Shown: positions 1 through 7,770 of the stretch, in pieces
Layout of the letters: each line of letters opens with the position of its first letter
Position numbering within the stretch: the first letter of the stretch is position 1
Source of the DNA: Verrucomicrobiales bacterium
Lineage (GTDB): Bacteria; Verrucomicrobiota; Verrucomicrobiia; Limisphaerales; UBA9464
Reading direction: 5' to 3'
DNA: 13,808 bases
Assembly: GCA_003445095.1 (NCBI GenBank)
Contig: DLVS01000201.1
Span: 1 to 13,808, forward strand
Notes under the pieces: model-generated
Database searches by the model: none
The model's input: the letters and a program-made list of their open reading frames with translations, nothing else
What the model was told of the DNA's origin: nothing
Translations under genes and position numbers: made by a program

Positions 1-2082
1 CGCCAGCTCGCCGCCATCATGTTCACCGACATGGTGGGCTACAGCACGCTGGCCCAACGCAACGAGGCGCTAGCGTTAGAACTTCTCGCCGAAAGCCAAC
101 GCCTGTTGCGCACGCAGTTTCCTCTCTTCAACGGCCGTGAGGTGAAGACCACCGGCGACGGGTTCCTCGTGGAGTTTCCCAGCGCGCTCCAGGCGACGCA
201 GTGCGCGGTAGAAATCCAGCGTGCCGTCGCCGCCCGCAACGGCGCACAACCCGCCGAACGCCACATTCAGGTGCGCATCGGCATTCACGTTGGCGACGTG
301 GTGCATCGCGAGGCGGACATGTATGGCGACGGCGTGAACATCGCGGCGCGCATCGAACCGCTGGCCATCGGGGGCGGCATCTGCCTTTCCGACACCGTGT
401 ATGCGCAGGTGCGCAACAAACTGGACGTGGGTTTGACGAAAATGAGCGCGCCCGACCTGAAGCACATCGAAGTGCCGGTGGACGTCTATCGCGTCATGCT
501 CCCCTGGCAGCAGGCGCCGGTCGCCGGCCAATCCGGTTCGCTGTCGCCGTCGAAATCCAGCGCCCATCTCGTGGCCGTGGGATTGATCCTCGCGTTGGCC
601 CTAGGAGGCTTGGGCTGGTGGTTGTTTCGTTCCCCGGGGCAGGCCGCGAAACAGGCCGCGAATCCACCAACCAATCCTCCGGGTTCGCCTGTCACCGCCA
701 CTGAGCAGAAATCGATCGCCGTGCTGCCGTTCGTAAATATGAGCCCGGACAAGAACGACGAGTATCTGAGCGACGGCATGACCGTGGTGCTGATCGACAA
801 GCTCGGGAATGTCCCCGGTTTGCGCGTGCCGGGTCGCAGCTCCTGCTTCGCTTTCAAGGGCAGGACCGAAGAGGACATCCTCCGCAAAGTGGGCGACCAA
901 CTGAGGGTCAGCACGGTGCTGGAAGGCGACGTGCTCAAAATCGGCGACAAGCTACGCATCACTGCCCGACTCATCAATGTGGCCGATGGGTCGGTCCTTT
1001 GGTCGCAGCCCTATGACGGGGACATGAAGGACATCCTCGACTTTCAAAGCAGCGTGGCGCAGCGCGTCGTCCAGGTGCTGCGACTGAAGCTCGGGGTCGA
1101 GGCGGCGCGCGCGTTCACGAAGGTTCCAACCGAGAACCCGGAAGCCCACCGCCTCTATCTGCTGGGTCGCTATCACTTCGGCAAAAATACCGAGGCGAGT
1201 TTGACCAACGCCATGCAGTATTTCACCCGGGCCCTGCAACTGGATCCGTCTTATGCGCTCGCTTATTGCGGACTGGCGGACTGTTACGGCTGGCTGGGCG
1301 GAAACCTGTTGTCGGGCAAGGAAGCCTGGGCCAACGAGAAGGAACTAGCGCAAAAGGCCCTGGCCCTCGATCCGAATCTCGCCGATGCGCACCTCTCCCT
1401 GGGCATGGCCCTCGCGAGCGCCTTCGATTGGAAGGGCGGGGAACAGGAGATGAAGCGCGCTCTGGAACTCAACCCCGGCCTGGCACTGGCCTACGACCAA
1501 TCGGCGTGGATCCAAGCGACGTTCGGGCGGTTCGAGGAAGCCATCGCGAATACGCGGAAGGCCATCGAATTGGATCCGCTTTCCTTGTTGTTCAATACGC
1601 ACCTCGGTTGGCAACTCAGTCACGCACGCCGTTACGATGAAGCGATGGCGCAATTACGTAAGACGCTCGAGTTGGAACCCCATTATGCGAATGCTCATTT
1701 TGAAATGGGCTGGTGCTACCTCGGGAAAGGAGACACGGCTGGCGCCCTCGCCGCGTTTCAAAGGGCCAAGTCGTTGGATTCCCCGCCCTGGTTCGATGGC
1801 GCCCTGGCTTACGCCTACGCCCGTGCGGGCAATCGCGCACAAGCGGAGCAGGTTGTGCGCGACTGGGCCGACCGGGCGAAACAGCGCTATCTCTCACCTT
1901 CGCTGCGGATGCATCTGCATCTTGGACTCGGCGACAAGGACAAGGCCCTGGATTGGCTGGAGAAATGTTATGAGGAGCAGGATGGAGATTGTTGGAGTCT
2001 CAAAACTTGGCAGATTTACGACCCCCTGCGCACCGAGCCGCGCTTCCAGGCGCTGCTGGAAAAAGTGGGTCTCGACCCATGA
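1..2082 (+). CDS. Class III adenylate cyclase, TolB-like domain and TPR protein (5' partial)
   Basis: The reading frame is open from base 1 and opens with RQLAAIMFTDMVGYS, the first strand of a class III cyclase. The ATG at 19 lies inside this catalytic strand, so the true start is upstream of the window. Residues counted from base 1: the cyclase domain spans about 1-168, with metal-binding Asp10 and Asp53 (TGDGF), adenine-selecting Lys49 and Asp110, and transition-state Asn113 and Arg117 (NIAARIE). All are present, so it should be active on ATP. One membrane helix follows (about 188-209), then a TolB/FlgO-like domain (237-366, opening KSIAVLPFVNMS) and a TPR array (about 382-686) ending in the family tail DPLRTEPRFQALL. 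The cyclase should be cytoplasmic and the TolB/TPR part across the membrane. The input signal is unknown. The TGA overlaps the ATG of a decayed cyclase-like start. Confidence 0.93.
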   Translation, partial: RQLAAIMFTDMVGYSTLAQRNEALALELLAESQRLLRTQFPLFNGREVKTTGDGFLVEFPSALQATQCAVEIQRAVAARNGAQPAERHIQVRIGIHVGDVVHREADMYGDGVNIAARIEPLAIGGGICLSDTVYAQVRNKLDVGLTKMSAPDLKHIEVPVDVYRVMLPWQQAPVAGQSGSLSPSKSSAHLVAVGLILALALGGLGWWLFRSPGQAAKQAANPPTNPPGSPVTATEQKSIAVLPFVNMSPDKNDEYLSDGMTVVLIDKLGNVPGLRVPGRSSCFAFKGRTEEDILRKVGDQLRVSTVLEGDVLKIGDKLRITARLINVADGSVLWSQPYDGDMKDILDFQSSVAQRVVQVLRLKLGVEAARAFTKVPTENPEAHRLYLLGRYHFGKNTEASLTNAMQYFTRALQLDPSYALAYCGLADCYGWLGGNLLSGKEAWANEKELAQKALALDPNLADAHLSLGMALASAFDWKGGEQEMKRALELNPGLALAYDQSAWIQATFGRFEEAIANTRKAIELDPLSLLFNTHLGWQLSHARRYDEAMAQLRKTLELEPHYANAHFEMGWCYLGKGDTAGALAAFQRAKSLDSPPWFDGALAYAYARAGNRAQAEQVVRDWADRAKQRYLSPSLRMHLHLGLGDKDKALDWLEKCYEEQDGDCWSLKTWQIYDPLRTEPRFQALLEKVGLDP

Positions 2083-2171
2083 GTGCCATCACCTAACAGC
2101 GCCAGCTCGCTGCCATCCTGATGTCCGCCACAGCGGGCATCATCACCGACAGGGTAGGCGACCGTCAGTGA
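2079..2171 (+). pseudogene. Remnant of a second cyclase gene start
   Basis: An ATG at 2079 overlaps the upstream TGA as ATGA, the arrangement of a translationally coupled gene. In that frame five codons (MSAIT) are followed by TAA, then QRQLAAIL, which repeats the cyclase N-terminal signature seen at bases 1-18 (RQLAAI). Bases 2100-2120 match bases 1-21 at 19 of 21 positions. The similarity fades after about 60 bases and the frame ends at a TGA at 2169. No metal-binding or later cyclase motif follows. It is best read as a truncated, decayed tandem duplicate. The match is short, so convergent placement or a small local duplication cannot be excluded. Confidence 0.6.
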
Positions 2172-2283
2172 GCTTTACGATTGGCCAGGAGTGTGTCTCA
2201 AGAGGCCACGACTGGGCTGCGCGGAGTTGAAGAACATCACCGTAACCAAAGTTGGATCTTCCTCCCCAGAAAATACCGCGGTC

Positions 2284-2743
2284 TCAAATGTGGTAATCGA
2301 GGAGGGCGAGAGCGCCGGTAAGCTGATCTTGCTGGCGAGCCATGTCGCCCAGGGAAGTTGCATCCAACAGTTTAGCCGTTGCGTCGCGCACTCGTTTCAT
2401 GACGGCCCGAATCACACACGTCCGTTCATCCAGGCAATCTTTGCACGGCGCATAAGCCGTCTGACTCACGCACGGAATCGGGGGCCAAAGGTCCATCCAT
2501 AATCCGAATGATGCGACTCAGCGGAATAGAGTCTGCCGAACGATGCAAGATATACCCGCCGCCTTTGCCCGGGCGGCTGTGCAGCAGTCCGGCTTCCTTC
2601 ATTTCGAGCAAAATAGCCTCGAGGAATTTGCGCGGCAGCCGCTTTTTCTCGGCAATCTCGCGGATGATTACCGGACGACCCGCCTCTTGTTTGCACAAAT
2701 AGAGCAAAGCCCGAATCCCGTATTTCGCCTTCTGCGACAGCAT
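2284..2743 (-). pseudogene. Rrf2-family transcriptional regulator, frameshifted
   Basis: Starting at the ATG at 2743, the protein (MLSQKAKYGIRALLYL) has the Rrf2 winged helix-turn-helix: residues 26-66 include PRKFLEAILLEMKEAGLL and the GKGGGY wing. The family continues after the MDGPLAP motif with a cysteine cluster, but that part is in another frame. Removing one base from the five-C run (2480-2484 on the plus strand) joins the halves into a 152-residue protein of normal family length. It would read GPLAPIPCVSQTAY and carry Cys91, Cys100, Cys103 and Cys109 (C-x8-C-x2-C-x5-C). Unrepaired, translation ends after about 105 residues without the cluster. Rrf2 proteins of this kind are DNA-binding regulators, often sensing iron-sulfur or redox state. 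It may be a recent pseudogene, a sequencing error or slippage. No clear Shine-Dalgarno site is seen. Confidence 0.85.
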
Positions 2744-3025
2744 CGTTGGCGAGCCTAGCGAGTTCCGTCCCCGATGACATCACTGAATGAATTCGGCGTC
2801 AGGGTGTGGGCGTAGCCTCCCCCGATCTGACTGGCGGTAAAGGATGTCGGTCCTGCGCTGCCTGAGCGAGAGCGCTCGGGTGAGGCCGCAGCAGCGTTTG
2901 GAAGAAAGGATACCATTCGGCTCCTAAAGAGCCGCCGACCTTCGTAACCGCGGGAAATCCCTTTAGCGCTCTTATCCTGAAATGCCGATCAGATTGACCC
3001 GTTTTGTTAAACATTCCCACTGATA
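2744..3025 (-). other. Geneless stretch with a doubtful 73-codon ORF
   Basis: No recognisable gene lies between the kinase stop and the Rrf2 start. A 73-codon minus-strand frame (3020-2799) has Pro- and Arg-rich, low-complexity content and no domain I recognise; I do not call it a gene. The stretch holds a hairpin at 2918-2934 (six-base stem CGGCTC/GAGCCG, loop CTAAA) and an eight-base palindrome GAGCGCTC near 2870. Its composition resembles non-coding dispersed repeats of verrucomicrobial genomes, but that is an impression from memory. Confidence 0.4.
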
Positions 3026-4468
3026 CTATTCCAGAATCGTCAGCCGTATCTCCGATTCCGGCGCTCGTCGGCGCAGATCTCGAACCGTCCAGCCCTCGGT
3101 AGCGAAGTAGAGATTCCGCTCCCGGATGAAGCGACTCTGTTCCGGCAGGACCAGAGTGAAGGTCTGGCCATTGGTCAGAGGCAACGAGCGGACGGTGTCG
3201 GGCCAGCCAGCCCGGTCACCGCGAATTCTCACGACCAAGTGGGGGGCGAGATCGGGTGGAACATTTCCAAACTCCAGTCGCACTTTCCGCGGCTGGTGTT
3301 GAAATGGCCTTTGGTCGAAATTGCTGGTACAGCGATTGCCAGATTCTTCGCTGATGGGTAACCGGAGAGATACCTCGCCCGACGGCAACTGTACCACGTA
3401 GTGCTCGGACGCCAGCCAGTTAAGGAGCAGCAGGTAGCCCAAAGCGACCGCGAAAGGAAGTGGCAGCAGCGCGAAGAACGCCGTCTGCCAAGGATGTCGG
3501 CGCAGCCATTTCCACACTCGCTCCGGCGGAGCCACCGGCCGAGCTCGAACCGGTTTGCCAGCCAGCCAGTTCTCCAGGTCTTCCGCCAGTTCCCTGGCGG
3601 AGTCGTAACGACGGATTGCTTCCTTCTCCAGACACTTGCGGATAACGGCCTTGAGGTCTCTGGACACTTTACCCATCGAAGGCGGCTCGTCCTCGGCGAT
3701 CTTCTTCAACAATGCCGGGGTGCTTCCAGCCGCGAATGGCGACCGGCCCGCGAGCAGTTCGTACAGAATCACTCCCAAGCTCCACACATCCGTTGCGACG
3801 CTCACCGGCTGCCCCGCCGCCTGTTCCGGAGCCATATAGGCGAGCGTGCCGACCAGTTGGTTGGCTGCAGTCAGGCTCCGCTCGGTGTCCAGCCGCCGGG
3901 CGAGGCCAAAATCGGCCACCAGCGGCGAGCCATCGGGTTCGAGCAGGATGTTGGCAGGTTTCAGATCACGGTGAATCAGGCCGCGTTGATGGGCGTGATG
4001 TACCGCCCGCGCTACCCGGGCGACCAGGGTAGCGGCTGCGCGCGGGTCGACCGCAAACCGCCCTCGCGCCTGCGCCAGACTCCCGCCCGGCAAATAGCGC
4101 AGCGCCAGGTAAGGGCTGCCCTCGTGCTCGCCAACCTCGAAAATATCCACGATTCCTGGATGTTCCAAGCGAGCCACCGTCTCCGCCTCTTGGCGAAAGC
4201 GGGCTTGTTCGACCGGGCCTGCGAGCAATCCGCCTTTGAGCAGCTTCAGAGCAACCTCGCGTTGCAGACTCGTCTGCCGCGCCCGCCAGACTGTCGCCGA
4301 GCCGCCTTCGGCGAGGAGTTCGAGCAGTTCGAAGTCCCCGAAGTAACGGATAACCTTCTGATGCGGATCCTCCGTGGCCGTAGCCGGACTAAGTGCCAAA
4401 CCAAACGAGCAGGGCACGCAAACAGCATCAGGCGAGACCAATGGTGTGTTGCAGCGGGGACAGTTCAT
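3026..4468 (-). CDS. Membrane Ser/Thr protein kinase with N-terminal zinc ribbon
   Basis: This is a 480-residue Hanks-type kinase. An N-terminal zinc ribbon has Cys3-x2-Cys6 and Cys17-x2-Cys20. The kinase domain (about 44-305) shows catalytic Lys75 (VALK), probable helix-C Glu94, HRDLKPAN (Asp168, Lys170, Asn173), DFG (186-188), APE (213-215) and DVWSLG, so it should be active. The glycine loop is AEGGSATVW, with Ala replacing the first and third usual glycines. A membrane helix lies at about 327-350. The last 130 residues (outside) contain no repeat or domain I recognise and could be a sensor. The gene is 87 bases downstream of the lectin-domain gene and ends the sigma-factor gene run. In PVC bacteria such kinases often accompany ECF-like sigma factors, so the sigma factor upstream is a candidate substrate (inference). 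The start gives the intact zinc ribbon; no strong ribosome site is seen. Confidence 0.93.
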   Translation of the reverse strand: MNCPRCNTPLVSPDAVCVPCSFGLALSPATATEDPHQKVIRYFGDFELLELLAEGGSATVWRARQTSLQREVALKLLKGGLLAGPVEQARFRQEAETVARLEHPGIVDIFEVGEHEGSPYLALRYLPGGSLAQARGRFAVDPRAAATLVARVARAVHHAHQRGLIHRDLKPANILLEPDGSPLVADFGLARRLDTERSLTAANQLVGTLAYMAPEQAAGQPVSVATDVWSLGVILYELLAGRSPFAAGSTPALLKKIAEDEPPSMGKVSRDLKAVIRKCLEKEAIRRYDSARELAEDLENWLAGKPVRARPVAPPERVWKWLRRHPWQTAFFALLPLPFAVALGYLLLLNWLASEHYVVQLPSGEVSLRLPISEESGNRCTSNFDQRPFQHQPRKVRLEFGNVPPDLAPHLVVRIRGDRAGWPDTVRSLPLTNGQTFTLVLPEQSRFIRERNLYFATEGWTVRDLRRRAPESEIRLTILE

Positions 4469-4555
4469 GGCTGGGACCGCGCCAGCACGCGGGCGAAGAA
4501 TCTCCGATTACCGCCGCGGGTGGCAATTGTCAGTCCCGGTTTCTTCGATGGAGAA

Positions 4556-6682
4556 TCACGGCGTGGTGACGCGGAAGAATTCCTGTGGAACGTTGGGTTG
4601 CGGCGTGAACGGCAGCTCGGCGGCAAAAACGCGGGCCTGCACGGAAGCAATGGGCATCCATTGTTGCAGGTCGAAAGAGGATTCAACCGAATAAGTGCGT
4701 CCCGGAATAGTGTTGAAGGCGGCTCCAGTTTGGCCATTGGGCAGCTCCAGTGAGTTGTTCAGGCGCGGTTCGCGAATAAAGGCGCGGGCGGGTTGAGTTA
4801 CGGCCGGGGTGGTGGAGTTGGGCAGGCTGAGTGCTTGAGGACGACTCAGATTTTGCGTGGTTTGCCCGACCGCAACCCAAGCGGCACTAACTCCAAGGAC
4901 ATGAGAGACGGTATCATCCCATGTCGAGAAGATGAGAGAAAATCCGTTTGTACTCACCTGGTCGTGATTGATTGCGATTCGAAGATTACCTTCCGCAATA
5001 TCAAGGATTCGGAGGCTTGTGCATACTTTCGGCGGCTGAGCAAATGGGCGTTCAAACGGAACCCAAACCCGACATTTTCGACCTGCTCCTCCGTCTGAAA
5101 TCCAATTATTATCTCGGTCTCGACCGCCCCACACTTCACCAACCTCTGTATGCTCAACCAGCAAAGTCTCCACCTGCTGAGCTAGCCCGAGTTCTTTGAG
5201 ATAGGGTTGGAAATCAAGACTAGTCGTGAGCACCGCAAAGTCGTCCCGGAAGGTGCCGATCCGGCCGACGAACTCATTGAAATCCACGCTGGCGACAGTG
5301 CCGTTTTGGCTAAAGCGAATGCCGGTCAGCACGGGCTGATTGCCCTTCAAATGCACCGCGGCTTCGGATAGCTGGTGGCTGAAATCTTGGAGCTTTCGAT
5401 CCACGTAGTCTTCCCGTTCCCAACTGCGGTCGATATCTGTGCTGCCGGAGCCACCAGCGAAGCCTGAGAATAATCCGCCATCCACATTGACGTCGGCCTT
5501 TATCTTGTTTGCCTGCTTCTTGAGGTAGGCGCTCTGGAACGTGCTGCTCCATTCCCGGTTCCGGTCTTCGCGAATCTCGGCGGAAATTTCTTCCAGCCGG
5601 CCCAGCGGAAGGGTGATCGCCAATTGATCCGCGAGCAGAAAGCTGGCGACCGCATTCTGTCGTTCCTCAGCGGACAGGGTGATGCCGAGGTTCAGGAAAC
5701 TCAGGGCCTGCCCGAGCAAAGTGTCCGTCAGGTTGGGGTCGAGCGTCGTGCCGGCCCGGGAATGAAGTTCAATCTGCACGAGTTGGCGGAGATAGGTGGT
5801 AAACGACTTCTCTTCGGCCACTTCACCGCTCTGGCCGACGTTCACCGGGATCTGAGGTGCCAGCAGCAGGGTGGCCGGGCCGCGATCCTGCGTCGGTGTG
5901 ATGCGGGCACGAATCTGCGAGAGCAGGCTGGCAAACTGACTGACGTAAAGTACCTGATTGTCTGTTGTGAACCGGGCGCGATAAGGCTGCTCGACGGTGA
6001 CGATCAGGTTTTGCGCCCGCACCGGCACGGGGCCGCCTCGCAGCAGCGCGAGATCTGCCGCATCCAGCGCAAAGCTGCATTCCGGCGTCGGATTCTGCTG
6101 GCCGGCACCGCTGAGCTGGCTGGTGGCCAGAAATTTGCGGCTGTTGCCCTCGTTGGGGTCGGCGAGGAAGAGGCGGGCGACCCGGTTGCCTTGGGTGCCC
6201 ACCGGCGCGAGTGGGACATTTGTCCCCAGGGCCGCGACCTCCGGTTGTAGGCGAATGGTGTCCAGTACGCGCTCACGGATGCTCACACTTTGCAGGAGGT
6301 CCCGCAGGCGGACCAGCGCGGCTACGTTCGCCACACCCGGCGGGATCCGGACGACGCCACTGGTGTTGAGCATCGGGGTGAAGCGTCCCTCCTCGAAGAC
6401 CTCGGCCTGTTCCAGCGTGAACATAGGAAAATACAGCACCGTGCGGGTGACCTGTCCGTTCACCGTGCTGGCGGCGATGGTGTAGCGGAGGGTGAGTTCC
6501 TGATCGTAACCGGGCACCGTCACGGGCACTTCGGTAATGGCAGCCCCGAAGGGCACGGTCTCCTCAGCAGGATTGGTTTGGGCCGCGACGGGCGCAGTCC
6601 AACCGATGAGGCTGGCGACAACCAAAGGTGGAATGAGCCGTCGCACTGGACGCGAGGCGACAAACAGAGATGGGCGATTCAT
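4556..6682 (-). CDS. Secreted protein with H-type lectin-like domain
   Basis: A 708-residue exported protein. The signal peptide spans residues 1-34 (RRLIPPLVVASLIGW, cleavage near APVAAQ). The large N-terminal part (about 40-510) matches no family I recognise. It includes a charged stretch likely to be helical or coiled (366-395) and a glycine-rich segment (402-414, GGLFSGFAGGSGS). Residues about 536-606 fit the H-type lectin pattern: VWVPFERPFAQPPKV, then NLRIAINHDQVSTNGF and TWDDT, then AAWVAVG. Cys537 and Cys554 could form a disulphide. The C-terminus (655-705) is the short beta-sandwich module common in verrucomicrobial exported proteins (GRTYSVESSFDLQQW, ending EFFRV). H-type lectins bind sugars such as GalNAc in eukaryotes; the bacterial ligand is unknown. 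It lies between the repeat-protein gene (60-base gap) and the kinase gene, in the same direction. A surface adhesin or sensor partner is possible. Confidence 0.8.
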   Translation of the reverse strand: MNRPSLFVASRPVRRLIPPLVVASLIGWTAPVAAQTNPAEETVPFGAAITEVPVTVPGYDQELTLRYTIAASTVNGQVTRTVLYFPMFTLEQAEVFEEGRFTPMLNTSGVVRIPPGVANVAALVRLRDLLQSVSIRERVLDTIRLQPEVAALGTNVPLAPVGTQGNRVARLFLADPNEGNSRKFLATSQLSGAGQQNPTPECSFALDAADLALLRGGPVPVRAQNLIVTVEQPYRARFTTDNQVLYVSQFASLLSQIRARITPTQDRGPATLLLAPQIPVNVGQSGEVAEEKSFTTYLRQLVQIELHSRAGTTLDPNLTDTLLGQALSFLNLGITLSAEERQNAVASFLLADQLAITLPLGRLEEISAEIREDRNREWSSTFQSAYLKKQANKIKADVNVDGGLFSGFAGGSGSTDIDRSWEREDYVDRKLQDFSHQLSEAAVHLKGNQPVLTGIRFSQNGTVASVDFNEFVGRIGTFRDDFAVLTTSLDFQPYLKELGLAQQVETLLVEHTEVGEVWGGRDRDNNWISDGGAGRKCRVWVPFERPFAQPPKVCTSLRILDIAEGNLRIAINHDQVSTNGFSLIFSTWDDTVSHVLGVSAAWVAVGQTTQNLSRPQALSLPNSTTPAVTQPARAFIREPRLNNSLELPNGQTGAAFNTIPGRTYSVESSFDLQQWMPIASVQARVFAAELPFTPQPNVPQEFFRVTTP

Positions 6683-6742
6683 TTTGAACCAGGCGATGGA
6701 TTTCGGTGGTGGATGTCATGCGGAGTCGCACCGCAAAAGACT

Positions 6743-7675
6743 CTACTTAGTGATGGTCTTATTGACGTAATTCCCATCTGCGTCTGTGCCTGTAATGACA
6801 GTGGACGTTTTTCCACTACCCCAATTGTAGGTGTTTGCTTGGAAGTTATAACTGCGTCCCGCCGCATCCTGACCCGATATGGTACGGGTTGAGTTTCCAT
6901 TGCCCCACGTTTGAGTACTGTCAAAGTCCGTGGCGCCCGTCGCGGAATCGTAGCTACGCGCGGAGCGAAGAGTATTGCCGCTCCCAAAGTTATACGTGTT
7001 GTCCGAACGTGAGCTGTGGCTTCCGTTCAAACTGGTTGAAGTGTCGAACCTTTGCCGATTGCCGTTGGCCCATGACGACTCCAAACCCGTGGTGATGGTG
7101 CCGCTCTTCGGTTCGAAACTGCGGGTTGATCGAAGAGTGTTACCTTCTCCGAAATTGTAAGTATTTTCGAAGCTAGAGCGGGGTGCCGAGCCTCCTTCAA
7201 ACAGATCCTTCTTCGGCAAGCCGTCGTTAGGGAAGTGGTTTTTGACCCCGCCGCCGGTCGGGTAGCTCGGGATGGAAGGGGAAGATAACTTAGGCGTTCC
7301 GTTAAATAGATCCTTCTTCGGCAAGCTGTCGTTGGGGAAGTGGTTTTTGACCCCGCCGCCGGTCGGGTAGCTCGGGATGGAAGGGGAAGATAACTTAGGC
7401 GTTCCGTTAAAGAGATCCTTCTTCGGCAAGCCGTCGTTAGGGAAGTGGTTTTTGACCCCGCCGCTGGTCGGGTAGCTCGGGATGGAAGGGGGAGATAGCT
7501 TAGGCGTTCCGTTAAAGAGATCCTTCTTCGGCAAGCCGTCGTTAGGGAAATGATTTTTGACTTGGGCATAGACCACGCCGTCCAGTTGGAGGCAGCCGAC
7601 CGCTGCCACTACGAGCCTTAAGTTAGCCAGCATCATTTTTTTCATGATCTTTCGATTCTTCGTTGACGAGGACAT
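6743..7675 (-). CDS. Secreted tandem-repeat protein
   Basis: The frame from 7675 gives 310 residues. The better start may be Met11 (7645), preceded by GAAAG and opening MKKMMLANLR, which makes a compact signal peptide ending near VVYAQ. Mature sequence begins with three copies of a 35-residue repeat plus a fourth of 16 residues (residues 39-159); each opens VKNHFPND, continues LPKKDLF and carries the Ser/Pro-rich PSIPSYPT segment. The second half (170-310) has degenerate repeats built on NTYNFGxGNTLRS and W/F-G-x-G motifs with regular Asn, Thr and Ser, suggesting a beta-repeat structure. I recognise no named family. The gene sits 133 bases downstream of the sigma factor and 60 bases upstream of the lectin-domain gene. 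It is probably extracellular or outer-surface. Function unknown. Confidence 0.75.
   Translation of the reverse strand: MSSSTKNRKIMKKMMLANLRLVVAAVGCLQLDGVVYAQVKNHFPNDGLPKKDLFNGTPKLSPPSIPSYPTSGGVKNHFPNDGLPKKDLFNGTPKLSSPSIPSYPTGGGVKNHFPNDSLPKKDLFNGTPKLSSPSIPSYPTGGGVKNHFPNDGLPKKDLFEGGSAPRSSFENTYNFGEGNTLRSTRSFEPKSGTITTGLESSWANGNRQRFDTSTSLNGSHSSRSDNTYNFGSGNTLRSARSYDSATGATDFDSTQTWGNGNSTRTISGQDAAGRSYNFQANTYNWGSGKTSTVITGTDADGNYVNKTITK
7199..7561 (-). repeat. 105-bp in-frame tandem repeat, 3.5 copies
   Basis: Units run 7561-7457, 7456-7352, 7351-7247 and a partial 7246-7199. The period is exactly 105 bases, or 35 codons. Copies differ at only a few positions, for example the CCGTCG/CTGTCG variant that changes Gly to Ser in unit 3 and the GAAGATAAC/GGAGATAGC variant. 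Because 105 is divisible by three the frame is kept, and the other frames stay open too, which creates false overlapping ORFs. The near identity at the DNA level implies recent expansion or homogenisation. Confidence 0.95.
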
Positions 7676-7743
7676 GTGTACTCATCGGTGTTTTTGCTTT
7701 TAGAATTGTCGCGGGAGTCGCACGAACCCCACATCGCTCTGAA

Positions 7744-7770
7744 ACCGAACGGCGGGCGCCTGTGACAAAC
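7744..7770 (-). promoter_or_regulatory. Possible ECF-type promoter upstream of the repeat-protein gene
   Basis: On the minus strand, TTTGTCACA is followed after a short GC-rich spacer by CGTTCGG, about 70-100 bases upstream of the repeat-protein start. The GTCACA and CGTT elements resemble the bipartite motifs of ECF sigma factors, but the spacing is shorter than usual. This is a weak, inferred site that could serve the operon's own sigma factor. Confidence 0.2.

Noticed and set aside
19..21. ATG at 19 as the cyclase start
   Set aside because: It falls within the conserved first catalytic strand, and the frame is open upstream with matching family residues.
2191..2502. A 103-codon plus-strand frame
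   Set aside because: It is antisense to the C-terminal half of the Rrf2 gene and has no recognisable features.
4465..4737. A 90-codon minus-strand frame whose stop overlaps the kinase ATG
   Set aside because: It begins inside the lectin-domain gene in another frame, has low-complexity Arg/Pro content and no signature; the ATGA overlap looks coincidental.
3401..4753. A 450-codon plus-strand frame opposite the kinase
   Set aside because: It is the antisense shadow of a gene with complete kinase motifs; its product is Arg/Gln-rich with no domain, as expected for a GC-rich complementary strand.
6719..6735. Small hairpin TGCGG/CCGCA just after the repeat-protein gene as a terminator
   Set aside because: The stem is only five bases, and on the coding strand no T run follows; the neighbouring gene starts 37 bases later in the same direction.
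7027..7569. A 180-codon minus-strand frame with 35-residue repeats of its own
   Set aside because: The 105-base period keeps every frame open. This frame has no signal peptide and is Arg/Thr-rich, while the overlapping frame has a signal peptide and a sensible composition.
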